This document shows positions 41,885 to 51,300 of a stretch of 64,000 bases of DNA, piece after piece. Below the pieces are notes generated by a model that had not been told where the DNA came from, searched no databases, and was given only the letters and a program-made list of their open reading frames with translations. Both the position numbers and the translations under genes were made by a program. The first letter of the stretch is position 1; each line of letters opens with the position of its first letter. The stretch comes from AC-51 sp963749895. GTDB taxonomy: Bacteria; Actinomycetota; UBA4738; HRBIN12. The DNA is taken from contig CAVVOG010000001.1 in assembly GCA_963749895.1 (NCBI GenBank), positions 682,001-746,000 of the forward strand. Reading direction: 5' to 3'.

Positions 41885-42271
41885 ATGGAGTGGGTCCACC
41901 GGTACGTCGGGTTCGCCGTGGTCGCGGTGTTCACGGTGGGGTGGCTCTGGGGACTGGCGGCCGCGATCGTCCGCCGCGGTCCCGGGGAGCGGTACTGGAT
42001 ATGGCTCGCGGTCGCCCAGGTCGTGGCGGGGATCCAGGCGGTGATCGGGATCGTCCTGCTGGTGATGGGGTTGCGGCCCAGCGACTGGCTCCACCTCGTG
42101 TACGGCTTCGGGCCGCTCGTGATCTTCGCGATCGGGCACGTGATGGCGCGCGAGCTCCAGCGGGCGGATGGGAAGCCGCCGATCGCGCCGTGGGCGATCT
42201 TCGCCGCGGCGGGGTTCATCGCCTTCGGGTTGTCGACCCGGGCGCTCATGACCGGCCTCGGCATCGGGTGA
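41885..42271 (+). CDS. Four-span membrane protein, unknown function
   Basis: A 128-residue integral membrane protein with four predicted spans: FAVVAVFTVGWLWGLAAAIV, YWIWLAVAQVVAGIQAVIGIV, a LHLVYGFGPLVIFAIGHVMA segment, and WAIFAAAGFIAFGLSTRALM. Two His residues (MEWVHRYVG and WLHLVYG), with a third in IGHVMA, face what could be a ligand site. The pattern recalls small heme-associated four-helix proteins, but I do not recognise a family. A TAGACT hexamer supports the start. Confidence 0.7.
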   Translation: MEWVHRYVGFAVVAVFTVGWLWGLAAAIVRRGPGERYWIWLAVAQVVAGIQAVIGIVLLVMGLRPSDWLHLVYGFGPLVIFAIGHVMARELQRADGKPPIAPWAIFAAAGFIAFGLSTRALMTGLGIG

Positions 42272-42346
42272 ACGGGGGCTGCCCGAGGATATACCCGAGA
42301 CTGGGTAGTAGGTCCCTGGCCGAGCGCGTCGAGGCTTCACTGCGAG

Positions 42347-45300
42347 GTGAAAAACGCATTGCCCGTCTCGCAGCGACCCCCAGGCAACCGTGGGGAGATC
42401 GCGTCGCCGGTGCGCGCCAGCCGTCGTGGTGCGCGTCTCGGTCGCTTCGTCGTCGTCCTGTCGGTGCTGCTCACGTCACTGCCGATCGGGGTCCAGCCGG
42501 CGCTGGCCGACGCGAACCTGACGATCGAGTCGAACACCTGGAACGTCCTCGGCCTCGACCAGGTCGACGAGACCCGTGGCCCGGACGAGTTCCTGTCGGG
42601 GGCGAGGGTCTGCAACACGGGTGACGTGGCCGCGACGAACGTGGTCGCCACGTACGTCTTCGACTCCGCCAACGCGTACATCAACCTCTCGGGGAGCGAT
42701 ACCCGCACGCGGGCCTCGCTCGCGGCCGGGAGCTGTTTCGACGTCTACTTCAACGTGGTCGTGACGAGGGACGATGCCGCCCGGCTCACGTCGAGGGACT
42801 ACCACATCGCGGTCACCGCCGATGGGCTGGGGACCGTGACGACCCCGCTCGGCCGCGAGCTCTTCGTCGAGGACCTGATCCGGCAGAACCGGAACTCGGT
42901 GATCTCGATCGCGGGCCCGACCACCGTCGTGGTCGGCAACACCTACACGTTCACGACGCAGTCTCGGACAGCGCCGGGAGGGTACGAGCAGCTCGCATCC
43001 TTCCTGGACTGGCCGGGGACGATCTACGAGGTTCAGTCCGTGTCGGTGACGTACACGGCACCGCCCGGAGCGACGAACGACAGCGTGTACGCGGACGCCT
43101 GCGGGTGGGTGGACGATCCCGATGACGTCGACTACTGGCGGAGTCCTGGTCCCAACGACCCCTGTGCGAACACGGACAACTACCCGGGCGGCAAGGCCGG
43201 GGGCACGATCAACACGACGTACGTCGTGAAGGTGATCGGCGCGGGGACCGTCAACGTCAGCGAGCTGATCTACGACTTCTCAGGCAGCAGCTTCCACTAC
43301 AACGAGGACTACGGCGACGTCCCGCCCGGGATCACCGTCACCGCCGTGGAGCAGGCCGATCTCTCCATCACGAAGTCGGAGTCGGCCGATCCTGTGGTTG
43401 CGGGGAACCAGCTCACCTACACGTTGTCGGTCTCGAACGCGGGTGCGTCGACGGCGACCGACGTGACGGTGACCGACGCGGTACCCGCGGGCACGACGTT
43501 CGTGTCGGCCAGCGGCGGCGGGACCGAGTCCGGCGGCACGGTGACGTGGGACCTCGGCAACCTCGCGTCGGGCGCGTCGACCAGCGTGTCGATGACGGTC
43601 GACGTGGCGCCGGGTCGGGACGCCGACCTGTCGAACACCGCCTCGGTCACGTCGGCGACCTCCGATCCCGACCCGAGCGACAACAGCGATACCGAGACCA
43701 CGACGGTCGAGCGGTCCGCCGACGTCTCGATCACGAAGTCCGACTCGGCCGATCCGATCGACGTGACGGATCCACTCACGTACACGCTGGAGGTGTCGAA
43801 CGCGGGTCCGTCCACCGCGACGGACACCGTCGTGACCGACCCGCTCCCGGCGGGGATGACGTTCGTGTCGGCGACGCCGACCACCGGATCGTGCGCGGAG
43901 AGCGGAGGCACCGTGACCTGCTCGCTCGGGACGCTCGCACCCGGGGCCACCGAGACGATCACGATCGACGTGATCGCGGACCCCGCGTCCGCCGGGACAC
44001 CCGACAACACCGCGACCGCGTCCACGACGACCCCGGACCCCGACCCGAGCAACGATGAGGCCACGGAATCGACCACCGTCGTCGCCCAGGCGGACCTGTC
44101 GATCGCCAAGATCGACTCGAGCGACCCGATCGACGCCGGCTCGCCACTGACCTACACGATCGATGTCCGCAACGACGGGCCGTCCGAAGCGACGAACGTC
44201 GTCGTGACCGACCCGCTGCCGGCCGGAACGACCTTCGTGTCGGCGACCGCGGGTGGATCCCACGCGGGTGGAACGGTCACGTGGAGCCTCGGGACGATGG
44301 CGTCGGGGGACTCGGCCACCCTGCAGGTGACCGTCCAGGTGGACGCCGATCGCGCGGCTGCCCTGTCGAACACCGCGACCGTGGTCTCGGACGTGAACGA
44401 TCCCGATCCGGGAGACAACTCGGCGACCGAGGGGACGGGTGTGGGCTCCTCCGCCGATCTGTCGATCGTGAAGTCCGACGCGGTCGACCCGGTGGCCGCG
44501 GGCGACGATGTCACGTACACGCTCACGGTCACGAACGACGGACCGTCGGTGGCCCAGGACGTCGAGGTGAGCGACGCCTTGCCGGCGGGCGTCTCGTTCG
44601 TATCGGCGACCCCGACGACGGGCTCCTGCGGGTTCGCCGGCGGCACCGTGACGTGCGACCTCGGGAACCTCGGGCCGAGCGATACCGAGACGATCACCCT
44701 GGTCGTGACGACCTCGGTCGACGGGACGTTGTCCAACACGGCCACGGTCTCTTCGAGCACCACGGATCCTGCGCCCGGGAACGACTCGGACGACGAGTCC
44801 ACGACCGTGACTCCGGTCGTGGACGTCTCGGTGGCGATCGACGACGCGCCCGACCCGGTCCTCGCCGGGGAGAGCCTCACCTACACGCTGGACGTGGCCA
44901 ACGACGGTCCTTCCTCGGCGGGCGACGTCTCCGTGACCCTCCCCCTGCCGGCCGGCGTGAGCTTCGTATCGACGACCGGAGGCGGTGTGCTCGCTGCGGG
45001 GACGGTCACGTGGGACCTGGGCACGATGCTGGCAGGTGCGAGCACGTCGGTCACGGTCACGGTCCTGGTCGATCCGGCCCGCACGGCCGACCTCTCGGCG
45101 ACGGCGACGGTGGCGACGTCCACCTTCGACGACGACGCATCGAACGACACCGACACGGAGGACACGACGGTCGACGAGGAGGCCGACCTGGGCGTCGTGC
45201 TCACCGACTCGGTCGACCCGGCGATCCCCGGGACGAGCTTCACCTACTCGATCGAGGTCACCAACGACGGACCCTCGGACGCCACCGGGGTCACCGTGGA

Positions 45301-48300
45301 CCTGCCGCTGCCGGCCGGGACCACGTTCTCGGCGGCCACCGCCGGGGGCACCGAGACCGCCGGGACCGTGACCTGGACGATCGGGGACCTCGCCGTGGGC
45401 GCCTCCACGACCGTGGAGGTCACCGTCGAGGTCGACCCGGGCGCCACCGGGACGCTCAACGCCACCGCCACCGTCTCCGGTGACCAGGCCGACCCGAACC
45501 CGGCCAACGACTCCGAGGACGAGGCCACCGACCTCGACCCGCAGGCCGATCTCGGGGTCAGCATCGACGACGGCGTGGCCGCGGTGACCGCCGGGACCTC
45601 CTCCACCTACACGATCACCCTCACGAACGACGGCCCCTCGGTCGCACCGGCCGGCGCGGTCGTGACCGCGCCGATCCCCGGTGCGTTCCCGGCATCGGAG
45701 ACCGAGGCGAACTGCCAGATCGTGGTCTCGGTGCTCAGCTGCACCACGACGGTGGCCCTGGGGATCGGGGACTCGGTCTCGTGGCAGGTCACCGTGGACG
45801 TGCCCGGCGGCTACGCCGGTCCCGCGGTGGAGTTCACCGCCGAGATCACGACCTTCCCCGTCACCGACCCGAACCCGGCCAACGACCTCGACACCGACAC
45901 CAACGCGGTGGGGACCCTCGCCGACCTGGGCGTCGTGCTCACCGACTCGGTCGACCCGGCGATCCCCGGGACGAGCTTCACCTACTCGATCGAGGTCACC
46001 AACGACGGACCGTCGGACGCCACCGGGGTCACCGTGGACCTGCCGCTGCCGGCCGGGACCACGTTCTCGGCGGCCACCGCCGGGGGCACCGAGACCGCCG
46101 GGACCGTGACCTGGACGATCGGGGACCTCGCCGTGGGCGCCTCCACGACCGTGGAGGTCACCGTCGAGGTCGACCCGGGCGCCACCGGGACGCTCAACGC
46201 CACCGCCACCGTCTCCGGTGACCAGGCCGACCCGAACCCGGCCAACGACTCCGAGGACGAGGCCACCGACCTCGACCCGCAGACCGACCTGGGCGTCGTG
46301 CTCACCGACTCGGTCGACCCGGCGATCCCCGGGACGAGCTTCACCTACTCGATCGAGGTCACCAACGACGGACCGTCGGACGCCACCGGGGTCACCGTGG
46401 ACCTGCCGCTGCCGGCCGGGACCACGTTCTCGGCGGCCACCGCCGGGGGCACCGAGACCGCCGGGACCGTGACCTGGACGATCGGGGACCTCGCCGTGGG
46501 CGCCTCCACGACCGTGGAGGTCACCGTCGAGGTCGACCCGGGCGCCACCGGGACGCTCAACGCCACCGCCACCGTCTCCGGTGACCAGGCCGACCCGAAC
46601 CCGGCCAACGACTCCGAGGACGAGGCCACCGACCTCGACCCGCAGACCGACCTGGGGGTCGTGCTCACCGACTCGGTCGACCCGGCGATCCCCGGGACGA
46701 GCTTCACCTACTCGATCGAGGTCACCAACGACGGACCGTCGGACGCCACCGGGGTCACCGTGGACCTGCCGCTGCCGGCCGGGACCACGTTCTCGGCGGC
46801 CACCGCCGGGGGCACCGAGACCGCCGGGACCGTGACCTGGACGATCGGGGACCTCGCCGTGGGCGCCTCCACGACCGTGGAGGTCACCGTCGAGGTCGAC
46901 CCGGGCGCCACCGGGACGCTCAACGCCACCGCCACCGTCTCCGGTGACCAGGCCGACCCGAACCCGGCCAACGACTCCGAGGACGAGGCCACCGACCTCG
47001 ACCCGCAGACCGACCTGGGCGTCGTGCTCACCGACTCGGTCGACCCGGCGATCCCCGGGACGAGCTTCACCTACTCGATCGAGGTCACCAACGACGGACC
47101 GTCGGACGCCACCGGGGTCACCGTGGACCTGCCGCTGCCGGCCGGGACCACGTTCTCGGCGGCCACCGCCGGGGGCACCGAGACCGCCGGGACCGTGACC
47201 TGGACGATCGGGGACCTCGCCGTGGGCGCCTCCACGACCGTGGAGGTCACCGTCGAGGTCGACCCGGGCGCCACCGGGACGCTCAACGCCACCGCCACCG
47301 TCTCCGGTGACCAGGCCGACCCGAACCCGGCCAACGACTCCGAGGACGAGGCCACCGACCTCGACCCGCAGACCGACCTGGGGGTCGTGCTCACCGACTC
47401 GGTCGACCCGGCGATCCCCGGGACGAGCTTCACCTACTCGATCGAGGTCACCAACGACGGACCCTCGGACGCCACCGGGGTCACCGTGGACCTGCCGCTG
47501 CCGGCCGGGACCACGTTCTCGGCGGCCACCGCCGGGGGCACCGAGACCGCCGGGACCGTGACCTGGACGATCGGGGACCTCGCCGTGGGCGCCTCCACGA
47601 CCGTGGAGGTCACCGTCGAGGTCGACCCGGGCGCCACCGGGACGCTCAACGCCACCGCCACCGTCTCCGGTGACCAGGCCGACCCGAACCCGGCCAACGA
47701 CTCCGAGGACGAGGCCACCGACCTCGACCCGCAGGCCGATCTCGGGGTCAGCATCGACGACGGCGTGGCCGCGGTGACCGCCGGGACCTCCTCCACCTAC
47801 ACGATCACCCTCACGAACGACGGCCCCTCGGTCGCACCGGCCGGCGCGGTCGTGACCGCGCCGATCCCCGGTGCGTTCCCGGCATCGGAGACCGAGGCGA
47901 ACTGCCAGATCGTGGTCTCGGTGCTCAGCTGCACCACGACGGTGGCCCTGGGGATCGGGGACTCGGTCTCGTGGCAGGTCACCGTGGACGTGCCCGGCGG
48001 CTACGCCGGTCCCGCGGTGGAGTTCACCGCCGAGATCACGACCTTCCCCGTCACCGACCCGAACCCGGCCAACGACCTCGACACCGACACCAACGCGGTG
48101 GGGACCCTCGCCGACCTGGGGGTCGTGCTCACCGACTCGGTCGACCCGGCGATCCCCGGGACGAGCTTCACCTACTCGATCGAGGTCACCAACGACGGAC
48201 CGTCGGACGCCACCGGGGTCACCGTGGACCTGCCGCTGCCGGCCGGGACCACGTTCTCGGCGGCCACCGCCGGGGGCACCGAGACCGCCGGGACCGTGAC

Positions 48301-51300
48301 CTGGACGATCGGGGACCTCGCCGTGGGCGCCTCCACGACCGTGGAGGTCACCGTCGAGGTCGACCCGGGCGCCACCGGGACGCTCAACGCCACCGCCACC
48401 GTCTCCGGTGACCAGGCCGACCCGAACCCGGCCAACGACTCCGAGGACGAGGCCACCGACCTCGACCCGCAGACCGACCTGGGCGTCGTGCTCACCGACT
48501 CGGTCGACCCGGCGATCCCCGGGACGAGCTTCACCTACTCGATCGAGGTCACCAACGACGGACCGTCGGACGCCACCGGGGTCACCGTGGACCTGCCGCT
48601 GCCGGCCGGGACCACGTTCTCGGCGGCCACCGCCGGGGGCACCGAGACCGCCGGGACCGTGACCTGGACGATCGGGGACCTCGCCGTGGGCGCCTCCACG
48701 ACCGTGGAGGTCACCGTCGAGGTCGACCCGGGCGCCACCGGGACGCTCAACGCCACCGCCACCGTCTCCGGTGACCAGGCCGACCCGAACCCGGCCAACG
48801 ACTCCGAGGACGAGGCCACCGACCTCGACCCGCAGACCGACCTGGGGGTCGTGCTCACCGACTCGGTCGACCCGGCGATCCCCGGGACGAGCTTCACCTA
48901 CTCGATCGAGGTCACCAACGACGGACCCTCGGACGCCACCGGGGTCACCGTGGACCTGCCGCTGCCGGCCGGGACCACGTTCTCGGCGGCCACCGCCGGG
49001 GGCACCGAGACCGCCGGGACCGTGACCTGGACGATCGGGGACCTCGCCGTGGGCGCCTCCACGACCGTGGAGGTCACCGTCGAGGTCGACCCGGGCGCCA
49101 CCGGGACGCTCAACGCCACCGCCACCGTCTCCGGTGACCAGGCCGACCCGAACCCGGCCAACGACTCCGAGGACGAGGCCACCGACCTCGACCCGCAGAC
49201 CGACCTGGGGGTCGTGCTCACCGACTCGGTCGACCCGGCGATCCCCGGGACGAGCTTCACCTACTCGATCGAGGTCACCAACGACGGACCCTCGGACGCC
49301 ACCGGGGTCACCGTGGACCTGCCGCTGCCGGCCGGGACCACGTTCTCGGCGGCCACCGCCGGGGGCACCGAGACCGCCGGGACCGTGACCTGGACGATCG
49401 GGGACCTCGCCGTGGGCGCCTCCACGACCGTGGAGGTCACCGTCGAGGTCGACCCGGGCGCCACCGGGACGCTCAACGCCACCGCCACCGTCTCCGGTGA
49501 CCAGGCCGACCCGAACCCGGCCAACGACTCCGAGGACGAGGCCACCGACCTCGACCCGCAGGCCGATCTCGGGGTCAGCATCGACGACGGCGTGGCCGCG
49601 GTGACCGCCGGGACCTCCTCCACCTACACGATCACCCTCACGAACGACGGCCCCTCGGTCGCACCGGCCGGCGCGGTCGTGACCGCGCCGATCCCCGGTG
49701 CGTTCCCGGCATCGGAGACCGAGGCGAACTGCCAGATCGTGGTCTCGGTGCTCAGCTGCACCACGACGGTGGCCCTGGGGATCGGGGACTCGGTCTCGTG
49801 GCAGGTCACCGTGGACGTGCCCGGCGGCTACGCCGGTCCCGCGGTGGAGTTCACCGCCGAGATCACGACCTTCCCCGTCACCGACCCGAACCCGGCCAAC
49901 GACCTCGACACCGACACCAACGCGGTGGGGACCCTCGCCGACCTGGGGGTCGTGCTCACCGACTCGGTCGACCCGGCGATCCCCGGGACGAGCTTCACCT
50001 ACTCGATCGAGGTCACCAACGACGGACCGTCGGACGCCACCGGGGTCACCGTGGACCTGCCGCTGCCGGCCGGGACCACGTTCTCGGCGGCCACCGCCGG
50101 GGGCACCGAGACCGCCGGGACCGTGACCTGGACGATCGGGGACCTCGCCGTGGGCGCCTCCACGACCGTGGAGGTCACCGTCGAGGTCGACCCGGGCGCC
50201 ACCGGGACGCTCAACGCCACCGCCACCGTCTCCGGTGACCAGGCCGACCCGAACCCGGCCAACGACTCCGAGGACGAGGCCACCGACCTCGACCCGCAGA
50301 CCGACCTGGGCGTCGTGCTCACCGACTCGGTCGACCCGGCGATCCCCGGGACGAGCTTCACCTACTCGATCGAGGTCACCAACGACGGACCGTCGGACGC
50401 CACCGGGGTCACCGTGGACCTGCCGCTGCCGGCCGGGACCACGTTCTCGGCGGCCACCGCCGGGGGCACCGAGACCGCCGGGACCGTGACCTGGACGATC
50501 GGGGACCTCGCCGTGGGCGCCTCCACGACCGTGGAGGTCACCGTCGAGGTCGACCCGGGCGCCACCGGGACGCTCAACGCCACCGCCACCGTCTCCGGTG
50601 ACCAGGCCGACCCGAACCCGGCCAACGACTCCGAGGACGAGGCCACCGACCTCGACCCGCAGACCGACCTGGGCGTCGTGCTCACCGACTCGGTCGACCC
50701 GGCGATCCCCGGGACGAGCTTCACCTACTCGATCGAGGTCACCAACGACGGACCGTCGGACGCCACCGGGGTCACCGTGGACCTGCCGCTGCCGGCCGGG
50801 ACCACGTTCTCGGCGGCCACCGCCGGGGGCACCGAGACCGCCGGGACCGTGACCTGGACGATCGGGGACCTCGCCGTGGGCGCCTCCACGACCGTGGAGG
50901 TCACCGTCGAGGTCGACCCGGGCGCCACCGGGACGCTCAACGCCACCGCCACCGTCTCCGGTGACCAGGCCGACCCGAACCCGGCCAACGACTCCGAGGA
51001 CGAGGCCACCGACCTCGACCCGCAGACCGACCTGGGCGTCAGCATCGACGACGCTCCCGATCCCGCTGCGGTCGGTGAGACCGTGACGTACACCCTCACC
51101 GTCACGAACGACGGGCCGTCGGACGCGACGGGGGTCGTGGTGACGAACATCCTGCCCGCAGACTCCACGTTCGCGTCGGTGAGCGGCACGCAGGGCGTCT
51201 GCGTGCACCTGCTCGGGATCGTGACGTGTGGGCTGGGCGACGTCCCGGCAGGCGGGACCGTCGAGATCGCGATCGAGGTTACCGCCACGGCCGACGGGGT

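Noticed and set aside
42272..42346. Possible structured leader before the DUF11 gene (ACCC/GGGT hairpin)
   Set aside because: The stem is only four to five pairs and matches no riboswitch class I can recognise; a TATACC -10-like sequence is present but not convincing.
45182..51025. Tandem repeats as a CRISPR array or satellite
   Set aside because: Units are 363 or 375 bp, in frame, without spacers, and encode DUF11 domains.
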